Shown here one piece after another: positions 1-8,983 of a DNA stretch of 64,000 nucleotides. Numbering within the stretch: position 1 is the stretch's first letter; each line of letters starts with the position of its first letter. The DNA lies in contig NC_014623.1 in NCBI RefSeq assembly GCF_000165485.1, positions 1,755,501-1,819,500 on the forward strand. Reading direction: 5' to 3'. The position numbers were made by a program, and so were the translations under genes. Source of the DNA: Stigmatella aurantiaca DW4/3-1. Its GTDB lineage: Bacteria > Myxococcota > Myxococcia > Myxococcales > Myxococcaceae. Under the pieces are notes generated by a model. That model was given only the letters and a program-made list of their open reading frames with translations, had not been told where the DNA came from and searched no databases.

Positions 1-128
1 CGAAACAAGATCAAACCATCCCCCAAGAGGTCATACCCGTTGTTGCCCCAAGTCCATTCGCGGCCGTCCCCGCTCACCGCCCTCGAATGTTCATTGCCAG
101 CCACGACAGACATCACTCCGGGCCGCAT
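1..128 (-). CDS. RCC1-repeat protein, partial at window edge
   Basis: Reading the minus strand, an open frame runs off the left end of the window. It encodes one recognisable RCC1-type beta-propeller blade: 'VVAGNEHSRAVSGDG' followed by 'WTWGNNGYDLLGDG', which matches the usual pattern of AGG-H-AL-DG then W-WG-N-GQLGDG. Such repeats occur in tandem in secreted myxobacterial propeller proteins. The ATG chosen is the nearest in-frame start; no good ribosome binding site is visible. The blade is imperfect (DLLGDGL in place of GQLGDGT), so this may be a degenerate fragment. The bases between it and the LysR gene show nothing recognisable. Confidence 0.4.
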   Translation of the reverse strand, partial: MRPGVMSVVAGNEHSRAVSGDGREWTWGNNGYDLLGDGLILF

Positions 129-267
129 GGTTTGTTCCTGCCGGGCATTGAATTGCGATGACGCACGCCAGAGCTAAGCCTTTTTACTCAGCGTCACCTT
201 CAATCTCACACTGTGACGCCAATGCCCACGGTCACGCCATCACCCAGTTCGATTGAACGTTCCGTCA

Positions 268-1182
268 TCAGCTCCACGGCTTCTGGCGCGCGATGTGCCG
301 GTCCACCACGTCCAGGAAGGCCCGGACCTTGGGCGCGAGCTGCCGCGAGCTGGGGAACAGCAGCAACACCTCGAGCGGTCGCGTCCGAATCTCCGGCAGC
401 ACCTGCACCAGTGAGCCCTCTGCCACCCGGGTGGCAGCCAGGAAGGACGGGATCAGGGCCAGGCCTGCTCCCGCGAGACACAGTTCCAGCACGAGCGCGG
501 AGCTGTTGACCTCCACCCGCGGCTCGACCTTCACCTCGATCACCTCACCCTTCGCGTCGAGGAAGCGCCACGGCTCGTGTCCCGAGCCGATGCTGATGGT
601 CGGGTGTGCTGGGAGCTCCGCCAGCGAGGCCGGTGTGCCATGGTCTCGCACGTACTGCGGGCTCGCGCAGAGCAGGCGTGTCGAGACGCCCAGCCGCCGT
701 GCCATCAAGGAGGAGTCGTCGAGCGCTACCGCGACCCGCATGGCCAGATCGAAGCCCTCCTGGACGAGGTCCACGCGGCGCGAGTTGAGAGACAGCTCCA
801 CCTTCATGTCCCGGTAGAGCTTCACATACTCGGCCAGGGGAGGGCCCAGGAACATCTCTCCCAGCACCGGGGGCGCTGACAGACGCAGCGTGCCTCGCGG
901 CGTGAGCGAGAGCGCGCGCACCGTGGAGTCCGCATCCTCGACGTCTCGGGCAATCTGGCTACAGCGCTCGTAGTACAGCGCTCCGGCCTCCGTCAGCCGG
1001 AGCTTGCGCGTCGTCCGCTCGAGCAGCCGCAAGCCGATGCGCCGCTCCAGCGAGGCCACCTGGCGGCTGAGGGTCGAGGGGGGCACGTGGAGCTCGCGCG
1101 CCGCCACGCTGAAGCTTCCACGCGCGACCACCCGCGCGAAGGTCAGCATCTGGTTGAGATCCGCCGTGCTTCCATGACTCAT
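268..1182 (-). CDS. LysR family transcriptional regulator
   Basis: This 304-residue protein has the standard LysR plan: an N-terminal winged HTH (about residues 6-65, with 'SFSVAARELHVPPSTLSRQ' as the recognition helix region) and a C-terminal substrate-binding effector domain. The start is the ATG beginning MSHGSTAD, preceded by a GGGAGAG ribosome binding site; an upstream in-frame start would add 16 unlikely residues. It is transcribed away from the metallo-beta-lactamase-fold gene with about 125 bp between them, the usual layout for a LysR protein and its target. The inducer cannot be told from the sequence. The domain assignment is secure; the regulated target is inference. Confidence 0.93.
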   Translation of the reverse strand: MSHGSTADLNQMLTFARVVARGSFSVAARELHVPPSTLSRQVASLERRIGLRLLERTTRKLRLTEAGALYYERCSQIARDVEDADSTVRALSLTPRGTLRLSAPPVLGEMFLGPPLAEYVKLYRDMKVELSLNSRRVDLVQEGFDLAMRVAVALDDSSLMARRLGVSTRLLCASPQYVRDHGTPASLAELPAHPTISIGSGHEPWRFLDAKGEVIEVKVEPRVEVNSSALVLELCLAGAGLALIPSFLAATRVAEGSLVQVLPEIRTRPLEVLLLFPSSRQLAPKVRAFLDVVDRHIARQKPWS

Positions 1183-1307
1183 CCGGTGCTCTCCCTGGGG
1201 CTCCCTGGTCGATTGATGCTCTCTGCGCACAGATGCTTTGTCCCCGGCGCGGTTGTGGCTCGGAGCCCCCTCATTAGAAAAGGGCCATCCCTTCCACGAG
1301 GACCATC
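1183..1307. promoter_or_regulatory. Divergent promoter region, LysR / MBL-fold gene
   Basis: The 125 bp between two divergently transcribed genes must hold both promoters and, by analogy with LysR systems, the operator. No clear -35/-10 pair or T-N11-A palindrome could be picked out with certainty. The ribosome binding sites at the two edges (GGGAGAG for the regulator, AGGA for the hydrolase) are visible. Confidence 0.5.
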
Positions 1308-2945
1308 ATGACTCCAGTGCAACCCAGGACGCGGCTCCTTTTTCCCCTGAGACGGAGGGCCACGGCGCTGGCGGCCGTGCTCCTGACGGCCTGCGGCGAT
1401 TCTTCCACCGGCACCGGGCAGCCGAAGTCCACCCTGGACCAGGCCGTCCAAGCGATGGGCGGGGCCGAGGCGCTCCAGGCGGTGACCAACGAGGTGGTGG
1501 AGGCCTCTGGGTCACGCCAGTCGCCTGAGCAAGGCTCCTCCATCTCGACGCCTCGCCATCTGTCGAACTTCCGGTACATCCGGACCGATGAACTCGACGG
1601 GGACAAGCTCCACATCGAGCACGACCACGTCACCACCTATCTCAGCCCGGAGCGCTACCAGTTCACGGAGGTCGTCAATGGCGCGAGCGGCTTCGTGGAC
1701 GGGAAGGACACGGTCTTCACTCCGGCCCAGACGAGCGGGATGTTCACCTCGCGCGCGACCGCCGAGCTGGGGCACACGCGCCTGACGTCTCCGCTCCGCG
1801 TGCTGCGCAAGGCCCTGGCCAATCCCGCCATTGTCCAGGAGGAGCAGGATCTGGAGGTGGACCAGCACCGGTTCAAGGTCCTGGTCTTCCGGGAGGAGGG
1901 AGAGCCGGAACTCCGGCTGCTGATCGATCCGGAGACCTTCCTGCCAGCCGCGGCGCGCGTGCTCGAGGATCAACCGCCGCTCGGCGACACGGTGGTAGAG
2001 GCCTGGTTCAGTGACTACCGGGACGTCAGTGGAGTGAAGTACCCCTACCACCTTCGGATCACGCTGGATGGCGTGGAGGCCCACGCGGAGGATCGCGAGC
2101 GCATCATGGTCAACGTCTCGGTTCCAGCGCAGTCCTATGAGGTGCCGGCCTCGTTTCAGCCTCCCGCTCAGCCCGTGGTGCCGGCGCTCGCGGACTTCGG
2201 CAAGCGCTCGACCCAGTTGCTGCAGGGCTTGAAGTACCTGACGCAGACGTTCTTCTACTTCGATCAGTCTGGCCTGCCCATCACCCTCAACGAGCTGGCA
2301 CCGGGGGTGGTGCATGTCGTAGGGCCATCGCACCACAGCCTGCTGGTCGAGATGAAGGACTACTTGGTGCTCGTGGACACGCCGCTCTTCTATCCGGAGC
2401 GCTCCGAGGCGACGCTGGCCGCGATCAAGGCGAAGTATCCGGGCAAGCCCATCCGGTATGTCATTGCCTCGCACTTCCACTCGGATCACATCGGCGGCAT
2501 CCGGCACTTCGTGGCGGACGGCGGCGTCACCGTGCTCGCGGGCGAGCCCTCGGTGCCGTTCTACCAGCGGGCCTTCTCCAACCCGCACACGCTGGTGCCG
2601 GATCGGTTGGCGCGCAACCCCGTCCCGGTCACCGTGGAGGGAGTGAAGACCCTCAAGGTATTGGATGACGGCGTGCACTCGGTGGAGGCGCATCGCATCC
2701 AGAGCATCCACAGCAACGACATGGTCATCGTGTACTTGCCCAAGGAGAAGGTCCTGTTCGTCGCGGACCTGTTCAACCCGAATCTGTTCCCCTCGAACCA
2801 GCCGGCGCCGTACGTCTGGGGCGTGGCCTCAGGCGGGCTCTATGACGAGATTCAGCGGCTCGGCTTGGACGTCGAGCGGATCGCGGGTGGCCACGGCTCC
2901 GGGACGGGCACGATGGAGGTCCTGCGCATCACGGGCGCGCGCTGA
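1308..2945 (+). CDS. MBL-fold metallo-hydrolase, probable lipoprotein
   Basis: This 545-residue protein starts with an Arg-rich n-region and a lipobox (LTAC, Cys29), so it is probably an exported lipoprotein. Residues 30-300 form a beta-rich outer-membrane-lipoprotein-like region. Residues 310-540 are a metallo-beta-lactamase domain with the zinc motif HFHSDH at 389-394, a later 'VADLFNPN' containing the bridging Asp position, and 'GGHGSGTG' supplying the last His. The AGGA ribosome binding site lies six bases before the ATG. It is transcribed divergently from a LysR gene that may control it. The substrate is unknown; MBL proteins of this architecture are usually annotated only as hydrolases. 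There are no frameshifts and the zinc ligands look complete. Confidence 0.88.
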   Translation: MTPVQPRTRLLFPLRRRATALAAVLLTACGDSSTGTGQPKSTLDQAVQAMGGAEALQAVTNEVVEASGSRQSPEQGSSISTPRHLSNFRYIRTDELDGDKLHIEHDHVTTYLSPERYQFTEVVNGASGFVDGKDTVFTPAQTSGMFTSRATAELGHTRLTSPLRVLRKALANPAIVQEEQDLEVDQHRFKVLVFREEGEPELRLLIDPETFLPAAARVLEDQPPLGDTVVEAWFSDYRDVSGVKYPYHLRITLDGVEAHAEDRERIMVNVSVPAQSYEVPASFQPPAQPVVPALADFGKRSTQLLQGLKYLTQTFFYFDQSGLPITLNELAPGVVHVVGPSHHSLLVEMKDYLVLVDTPLFYPERSEATLAAIKAKYPGKPIRYVIASHFHSDHIGGIRHFVADGGVTVLAGEPSVPFYQRAFSNPHTLVPDRLARNPVPVTVEGVKTLKVLDDGVHSVEAHRIQSIHSNDMVIVYLPKEKVLFVADLFNPNLFPSNQPAPYVWGVASGGLYDEIQRLGLDVERIAGGHGSGTGTMEVLRITGAR

Positions 2946-3052
2946 GGGGACGGGCGGTCGTGTTCGGTCCAATCTTGCGCAGCTCGTCGCCGAGTTTCTG
3001 GTTGCCGAGACGGTCCTTTCCGCGTGCCGTAGTCTTTCATGGGATAAATGTA

Positions 3053-3532
3053 TCACGAGAGCCTCTCATCGCTGGACAGAGCCCCTTCGGAAGCAGGGGC
3101 CGGTGACGGAGCGGGCCGCTCCCGTGCCGAGACCGCGATGCACAGCTGCGCGGACCAATACAGCAGCATGATGGCGTAGCCCGCGCCGGGAAGGGGGCGC
3201 ACGAAGAGCTTGAGCGCGAGCAGGCCGTCACTGGCGGTAAACATCAGCGCTCCCGCGAGCGCGGTCCACTGCTCGCGGCGTGTCAACCCGGCGCTGCCCA
3301 CCATCGCCGCCGCGCGCCAGGTCATCGTGCAGATGACGGCGATGTAGGCCGTCACGGGCAGCGCCTTGGTGACCAGCCGGATTTCGGCGCGCTCCAGGTC
3401 CAGGGCGAGGAGGTAGCCCACCGCGGCCGTCGCGCCCACGCCCGCGAGCATCATCGTTCCAGCCGTCCGTTCACCACCCATGAGACGCACTGGGGCCATG
3501 CTCCATTCTCTCCTGAATTCATCAAAAAACAC
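3053..3532 (-). pseudogene. N-truncated YhhN/TMEM86 lysoplasmalogenase remnant
   Basis: The roughly 159-residue product matches only the C-terminal half of YhhN-family lysoplasmalogenases: hydrophobic helices containing 'KALPVTAYIAVIC', 'WTALAGALMFTASDGLLAL' and 'GYAIMLLYWSAQLCIAVS'. Full-length family members have about 200-220 residues and eight membrane helices; the first four helices, including the family's N-terminal 'KPL' segment, are missing here. Upstream of the frame there is no matching N-terminal half before the next gene on the other strand. Either a 5' deletion has occurred or a start near 'MAPVRLMGG' produces a short four-helix protein. A remnant is the simpler reading. Confidence 0.55.
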
Positions 3533-3622
3533 AATTTACAAGTTTCACGGAGATCATGCAGGATGGAGGTCACGCGGGGTGCCCCTTGGGCGTCCGCGCT
3601 ACCCACACACTGGAGTCCTCCC

Positions 3623-4045
3623 ATGAACGCATTTCGTCCCCTTGCCGCCGTCGCGCTGCTCGTGTCTGCCCCCGCCCTGGCCGCGCACAGCATCGGGTCC
3701 ACCCATGGTCTGTACATCAACGACAACGGTGCCCCCTATCCGGCAACGGGCGTCAGCATGACGATCAGCTGGAACGAGAGCACGATGTTCGCGTACGCGA
3801 GCTTCCACGGCATCGCGAATGGCAACAGCTACGACTTCGAGCTGGTCGGCTCGTCCGTGACGTCCGTTACCGCCGCGAACATTACCGGTCTGTGGAACAT
3901 CAAGCGCAACGGCGCCCTCATCTGCGCCGGCTGCACTGGCAGCGCCTACGGGTTGAACGCGTCGGTGGGCAACGGCATCAAGTTCTACGACAGCACGTAC
4001 AAGTACCACTTCAGCGCCACCGTGGACTCGCGCCAGGATTTCTGA
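3623..4045 (+). CDS. Secreted small protein of unknown function
   Basis: The 140-residue product begins with a clear type I signal peptide (MNAFRPLAAVALLVSAPALA, cleavage predicted after ALA). The mature part, about 120 residues, is rich in Gly, Ser, Asn and aromatic residues ('GLYINDNGAPYPATG', 'KFYDSTYKYHFSATVDS') and has one close Cys pair (ICAGC). It looks like a small beta-sandwich, but I do not recognise a family. The ATG after the 'GGAGTCCTCCC' segment was preferred over an upstream start because it places the signal peptide at the N-terminus. It is alone on its strand between the lysoplasmalogenase remnant and the TPR-CHAT gene. Confidence 0.75.
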   Translation: MNAFRPLAAVALLVSAPALAAHSIGSTHGLYINDNGAPYPATGVSMTISWNESTMFAYASFHGIANGNSYDFELVGSSVTSVTAANITGLWNIKRNGALICAGCTGSAYGLNASVGNGIKFYDSTYKYHFSATVDSRQDF

Positions 4046-4255
4046 CGCAGGGCGTCTGGTTGGTGAGCCGCCCGGGGAGGGAGAGATGCCTATGCTCAGG
4101 CAAAGCATTCTTCTCCCGCGTTGCGCTGGAGATGAACGGCATCATGGGCTTGGCCGCCTGTTGGGCAGGCCCAGCGGCCGTGGTTGGCTTTCTCGGCGAT
4201 TGACCGGTTTGCAGGCCCTTGGTGATGGCATGCTTTGTCTCCAAGGGAGAGCGAC

Positions 4256-7200
4256 ATGTGGCAATGGCTCGGCTGGATCGCAGTGGCTTTGTGTTGTGCC
4301 GCAGGGGGAACAGCCAGAGCGGAGAGTGTGGACGCGCGGTTGCAAGAGGCGCGGACCGCATATGATGAGGCGATAAAGCTCCTAGCGACGGGCCGGTACG
4401 CCGAGGCTGTGACACAGGGAGAGCATGCGCTCGAACTGCGAGAGGCGGTGCTCGGCGGCACGCATCCAGAAGTCGCCCACTGCCTGGACTTGATTGGCAA
4501 GGCATACCGGTTTCAGGGGGCGTATGACCGGGCCGGACCCCTCCACCAGCGGGCGCTCGCCATCCGGGAAGCAGCTCTCGGCAAGGACCACCCGGATGTT
4601 GCCACCTCGCTCAACAACCTCGCCAACCTCCACGCGGAGCAAGGGTTGTACGGCCAGGCTGAGCCCCTCTACGAGCGCGCGCTGACCATCCGGGATGCGG
4701 CCCTGGGCAAGAACCATCCCGATGTCGCCACCTCGCTCCACAACCTCGCCACCCTTTACCATGCGCAGGGGTTGTACGGCCGGGCCAGGCCCCTCTACGA
4801 GCGCGCGCTGACCATCCGGGAGACGGTGCTCGGCAAGAGCCATCCTGACGTCGCCCAATCGCTTCACAACCTTGCCGCCCTCTACCATGCGCAGGGGGTG
4901 TACAGCCGGGCCGAGGCACTCTGCGAGCGCGCGCTGGCCATCGAGGAGGCGGCCCTTGGAAAGAACCATCCCATCGTCGCCACCTCGCTCCACAACCTCG
5001 CCACCATCTACAAGGACCAGGGGCTGTACGGACGGGCCGAGCCGCTCCATATGCGTGCGCTCGCCATCCGGGAGGCAGTCTTCGGCAAGAACCATTCCGA
5101 CGTTGCCCAATCGCTCAACAATCTCGCTACCCTCTACCATGCTCAGGGGCTGTACGAGCGGGCGGAGCCGCTCTACGCGCGCGCGCTCGCCATTTGGGAG
5201 GCAGCTCTCGGCAAGGATCATCCCGATGTCGCCACCTCGCTCCACAACCTTGCCCTCCTCTACGAGGCGCAGGGGCTGTTCAGCCGGGCCCAACCGTTGC
5301 ACGAGCGCGCGCTCGCCATCCGGGAAGCGGCCCTTGGCAAGGACCATCCCGACGTCGCCCAATCCCTCCACAACCTCGCCGCGCTTTACGGGGACCAAGG
5401 GTTTTATGAGCGAGCCGGGCCGCTCTTGGTGCGCGCGCTCGCCATCCGGGAAGCGGTTCTCAGTCGGAATCATCCCTCCGTCGCGGAGTCCCTCAACGGC
5501 ATCGCCGTCTTCTACGCGGAGCAGGGATTGTACGGCCGGGCCGAGCCGCTCTACCGCCGCGCGCTCGCCATTGGGGAAGCGGCCCTCGGCAAGAACCATC
5601 CCAGCGTGACCCTCTGGCTCAACAACTTCGCCTTGCTCCAACTGGCCCAGCGTCGCCTCGGTGCGGCCGTCCAGCTGTTGACGCGTGCTTTCGAGGTGTC
5701 CGAGCAGCGCCTGCGTCAAGAAGCGCTCGACTTCTCCGAAGCGCGGCTGGCCAGCTTTCTCCAGTTTCTGCGCATCGACGAAGAACGCCTCTATGCGCTG
5801 CTGCGCGCGCATCCAGACAACGCCCGCGTGAAGCGCCTGGCCCTGGGCGCTGCCCTCCTGCTCAAGGGCCGTTCCGTCGAGGAGACGGCGGGCATCTCCC
5901 GGGCTGTCTACCGGAGCCTGGGGCCGGAGGAGCACGACACCTTTGAGCAGCTGCGGGGGCTGCGCACCCAGCTGGCCAGCCTTTCTTTCCAACGCCCAGC
6001 CTCGTCCCAGCCCACGCATTACCAGCAACAGATCCAAGAACTCGCCAAGCAAGGGGATGCCCTCGAAGCGGATCTGGCCAAGCGCTCCGCCCCCCTGCGC
6101 GCGCTGGCGGCGCTGCCGTCTCCCTCGAACATTGTCGGCCGCGTGGCTGCGGCCCTGCCCAAGGACGGTGCCCTCGTCGAGTTCATCAGCTATGAGGACC
6201 GGCCGCTCGTGCCCGGTCCCGGAAGGCCCGCGGCCCAGCATCCCAGCCAGCCGCGCTACCTGGTATTGGTGCTCTTGCCTGACGCAACCATTCGCGCCCG
6301 CGACCTGGGCGCCGCCGGGCCCATCAACGCTGCCGCCTCGCGCCTGCGAGACGCGCTGGCCAACCGGGACGCCGCCTTCCAGGTTCACGCCCAGGCGCTC
6401 TACCAACTCGCTTTCCAACCCCTGCTTCCGTTGCTGGGAAAGACCCGCCGTCTCTTCCTCTCGCCGGATGGCCAGCTGGCCTTGGTGCCCTTCGCGGCAC
6501 TCCACGATGGCCACCAATTCCTCGTCGACACCTTCGACTTCACTTACCTCACTTCCGGCAAGGATCTGCTGCCCCGTCCCCAGGAGACGGCCCCCATGGG
6601 CTCCGTCGTCGTTCTTGCCGATCCGGACTTCAGCGCTCCTCTCCCATCTCCCACCCGCGCAGAAGCCTCTGAGGCAGCCGAACGCTCCGCTTCCGGAGAG
6701 CGTTTCTTCTCCTCGCTGCGTGAGAACCCGGGGCAGCGCGCCTGGAGCGCTGCCCCCCTTCCTGGCACCCGGCAGGAGGCCCAGGCCATCCAACGCTTGA
6801 TTCCGGAGGCCCAACTTTTCCTCGGCCCCCAGGCCACCAAGGAACAGCTCCTGCATTTGCCGACCCCCGGCATCCTCCACCTGGCCACACATGGATTCTT
6901 CTTGGATGATGCCCCCGCTTCTCCTCACTCCCGCGCCGTTGGCCACTTTGGAGCCTTGGGCGACGACCCTCTCGAAGCGCGTCCACCCGATCCCCTGCTG
7001 CGCTCCGGTCTTCTCCTCGCCGGGGTGCATGCGCCCCGCGCCTCGTCCAGTCCGACCCATCCCCTGACGGACAGCTCGCTGGCGACAGCCCTGGAGCTGG
7101 CAGGGCTCGATCTGTGGGGCACTCAGCTCGTGGTCCTCTCCGCTTGCGACACCGGACGAGGCGACGTCAAGCTCGGACAAGGCGTCTACGGGTTGCGGCG

Positions 7201-7456
7201 TGCCTTCATTGTGGCGGGCGCCGAAACGGTGGTGATGAGCCTGTGGCAGGTGAAAGACGACACCACCTCACAGCTGATGGAGGCCTACTACGGCAACTTG
7301 CTGGCCGGGCAGGGGCGGGCCTCTGCCCTGCGCAAGGCCATGCTCGCGCTGCGCGCCACCCGGCCTCATCCTCATTACTGGGCACCTTTCATCGCTCTGG
7401 GCCAGGACACCCCGCTGCGCGAGCTGGGGACCGCCCACCCAGGCCACGGAGGTTGA
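4256..7456 (+). CDS. Secreted TPR-CHAT protease-like protein
   Basis: This 1066-residue protein has a signal peptide (cleavage after TARA). Ten 42-residue kinesin-light-chain-type TPRs follow, roughly residues 55-480, with the consensus 'HPDVATSLHNLA.LY' and 'RALAIREAALGK'. Then come a linker helix region and a C-terminal CHAT domain (about 630-1055). CHAT is a caspase/separase-fold peptidase domain; the catalytic pair is present as His879 in 'LHLATHGFF' and Cys964 in 'VVLSACDTGRG'. TPRs usually present the substrate or a partner to CHAT. The start follows AAGGGAGA. There is no CRISPR, ternary or gasdermin-like partner nearby, so no RNA-guided or cell-death role can be claimed. The TPR copies are very similar to each other at DNA level, which suggests recent repeat expansion. 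Confidence 0.9.
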   Translation: MWQWLGWIAVALCCAAGGTARAESVDARLQEARTAYDEAIKLLATGRYAEAVTQGEHALELREAVLGGTHPEVAHCLDLIGKAYRFQGAYDRAGPLHQRALAIREAALGKDHPDVATSLNNLANLHAEQGLYGQAEPLYERALTIRDAALGKNHPDVATSLHNLATLYHAQGLYGRARPLYERALTIRETVLGKSHPDVAQSLHNLAALYHAQGVYSRAEALCERALAIEEAALGKNHPIVATSLHNLATIYKDQGLYGRAEPLHMRALAIREAVFGKNHSDVAQSLNNLATLYHAQGLYERAEPLYARALAIWEAALGKDHPDVATSLHNLALLYEAQGLFSRAQPLHERALAIREAALGKDHPDVAQSLHNLAALYGDQGFYERAGPLLVRALAIREAVLSRNHPSVAESLNGIAVFYAEQGLYGRAEPLYRRALAIGEAALGKNHPSVTLWLNNFALLQLAQRRLGAAVQLLTRAFEVSEQRLRQEALDFSEARLASFLQFLRIDEERLYALLRAHPDNARVKRLALGAALLLKGRSVEETAGISRAVYRSLGPEEHDTFEQLRGLRTQLASLSFQRPASSQPTHYQQQIQELAKQGDALEADLAKRSAPLRALAALPSPSNIVGRVAAALPKDGALVEFISYEDRPLVPGPGRPAAQHPSQPRYLVLVLLPDATIRARDLGAAGPINAAASRLRDALANRDAAFQVHAQALYQLAFQPLLPLLGKTRRLFLSPDGQLALVPFAALHDGHQFLVDTFDFTYLTSGKDLLPRPQETAPMGSVVVLADPDFSAPLPSPTRAEASEAAERSASGERFFSSLRENPGQRAWSAAPLPGTRQEAQAIQRLIPEAQLFLGPQATKEQLLHLPTPGILHLATHGFFLDDAPASPHSRAVGHFGALGDDPLEARPPDPLLRSGLLLAGVHAPRASSSPTHPLTDSSLATALELAGLDLWGTQLVVLSACDTGRGDVKLGQGVYGLRRAFIVAGAETVVMSLWQVKDDTTSQLMEAYYGNLLAGQGRASALRKAMLALRATRPHPHYWAPFIALGQDTPLRELGTAHPGHGG

Positions 7457-7465
7457 GCCACGTGT

Positions 7466-8225
7466 TCAGGCTTCCATGGGCGGAAGCGCGCGGCGTGCGG
7501 TGAGGGCCGCCCCCGCGGACGCGGCACTCACGAATCCCAGTGCGAGCCACTGCATTCCGGTGAGTTGTTCATGCAAGAACACCAAGCCCGAGAGGGCTGC
7601 AACCGCAGGCTTCAGACTCAGCAGGATGGCGAAGGTGTGGCTCGAAGCACGCGCAGCGCCATCCTCTCCAAGGTGAACGGCACCGCACTGGAGAGGAGTG
7701 CGACGGCCAGGGACGCCGCGAACAGGGGCGGAGTCAGACGTTGCGCGAGGCCCTCCGCGAACGAGAAGGGCAGGATCGCCAGGGAGGCGAACAGCATTCC
7801 CGTCGCAACGCTCTGTCCTCCCGGGAGCACCTTGGACACGCGCCCGCCCAGCACGATGTAGGCCCCCCAGCATCCACCCGCGAAGAGCGCCAGCAGGACC
7901 CCCAGTGGATCGATCGCGCCGGTTCCTCCCCGCCAGGGGGTGATGAGGACGATGCCAACCGCCGCGAGCACCACCCACAGGAAGTCCGAGGCGCGCCGCG
8001 ACCCGGATACGGCGAGTGCCAGGGGGCCCGCGAACTCCAGCGTGACGGCCAGTCCCAGGGAATGCGCCCGAGTGCCATGTAGAAACTCAGGTTCATCGCG
8101 CCGAGCACGACCCCGTACGGGATGACCGCCCCCCATTGCGCGCGCGTGAGCCGCATGAGCGGCGGGCGAAATGCCACGAACAGCAGGAGCGCGGATAACC
8201 CAATGCGCATACCAGCCGTCCTCAC
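7466..8225 (-). pseudogene. EamA/RhtA-type transporter, two frameshifts
   Basis: Three frames on the minus strand together spell a DMT/EamA transporter similar to threonine/homoserine exporters. They are 'IPYGVVLGAMNLSFYMALGR' (first frame), then 'LGLAVTLEFAGPLALAVSG' to 'AVPFTLERMALRVLRA' (second), then 'HTFAILLSLKPAVAALSGL' to the stop (third). The breaks are near 8060 and 7645. Each would be repaired by adding one C to a short C run. The N-terminal one or two helices expected in a ~290-residue protein are not seen before the GTG used as start. Either the gene is dead or two bases were miscalled. It lies tail to tail with the TPR-CHAT gene. Confidence 0.75.
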
Positions 8226-8325
8226 GGGGCGTGCGAGACGCGGACTCTTGGGGGCGCGTCGGCGGCGGCAGCAATGTCAGACGCCCCAATACACTTGCGA
8301 GGGTCTTCTTCTGAGGAGATCCCCC

Positions 8326-8889
8326 ATGAGCATCGTTTCGTCTGTGGTTGCCTCGCTGTATCTCGGTGTTTTGTCTTCTGCCTATGGCGCGCCTGTCGAG
8401 GAGTTGGCGGCGGCCAACAGCTGTACCGCACCGAGGGGGACGCTGTTTCTCAACGGGGATGCCGGCAGCCCTGCGGATGGCTCGACCCGCGATTACATCC
8501 ACCCTGGAGCGGATGTCATTACCCAGGGCACGTGGAACACGTATGTGTATTCCAGCACGAGCCGCGACTACGTGAGAATCCACGTCACCCCGGCCAATGC
8601 CTCTCAGGGGCTTTGGTGGGACGTCGAATTTTCGACCCGGGCACTCGGAACCCCGCTGGCGGTGCGTACCTATACCAACGCTCAGCGGGCCCCATTCGCC
8701 GCCCCCGGTTACCCGGGCCTGAGCATCAGCGGGGATGGGCGAGGCTGCAACACCCTCGCGGGGGAGTTCCAGATTCACGACATCGCCTGGGATTCGGTGG
8801 GCCTGCTCAAGCTGTCCGCGTCATTCCTCCAGCGCTGCGAGGCGGGCAACGCGGTGTTGCGCGGCATGGTGGCGTATGAGCGGCCGTGA
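8326..8889 (+). CDS. Secreted protein of unknown function
   Basis: The 187-residue product has a signal peptide (MSIVSSVVASLYLGVLSSAYG, cleavage before APVEE) and a beta-rich mature domain. Segments include 'WWDVEFSTRALGTPLAVRTY' and 'YPGLSISGDGRGCNTLAGEF'. The GDGRGCN-x-L-x-G-F pattern recurs in secreted proteins of myxobacteria, but I know of no assigned function. The ATG is preceded by a strong TGAGGAGA ribosome binding site, which excludes the longer in-frame extension upstream. The gene is followed by a strong hairpin and stands alone. Confidence 0.8.
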   Translation: MSIVSSVVASLYLGVLSSAYGAPVEELAAANSCTAPRGTLFLNGDAGSPADGSTRDYIHPGADVITQGTWNTYVYSSTSRDYVRIHVTPANASQGLWWDVEFSTRALGTPLAVRTYTNAQRAPFAAPGYPGLSISGDGRGCNTLAGEFQIHDIAWDSVGLLKLSASFLQRCEAGNAVLRGMVAYERP

Positions 8890-8906
8890 CTTTTCCTCAT
8901 GAAAAC

Positions 8907-8940
8907 AGAGCCCGGCCCTTGCTTGGAAGGACCGGGCTCT
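8907..8940. terminator. Hairpin terminator between convergent genes
   Basis: A long imperfect palindrome (left arm AGAGCCCGG-CCTT, right arm AAGG-CCGGGCTCT, six-base loop) sits between two genes that run towards each other. The stem is strong on both strands, so it can serve as a bidirectional terminator. There is no long T tract. Confidence 0.7.
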
Positions 8941-8983
8941 CCGAGACGAGATGGGCGTGAGGTTCCCACCTGGAGCCGAGGGA

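Noticed and set aside
4460-5680. CRISPR-like repeat array
   Set aside because: The regular 126-bp periodicity is the coding repeat of the TPRs, in frame throughout, with no spacers. No cas genes are present.
4382-7180. A 932-codon open frame on the minus strand opposite the TPR-CHAT gene
   Set aside because: Its repeats are the mirror of the TPR array. It lacks a sensible start and the sense strand has a signal peptide, TPRs and the CHAT motifs.
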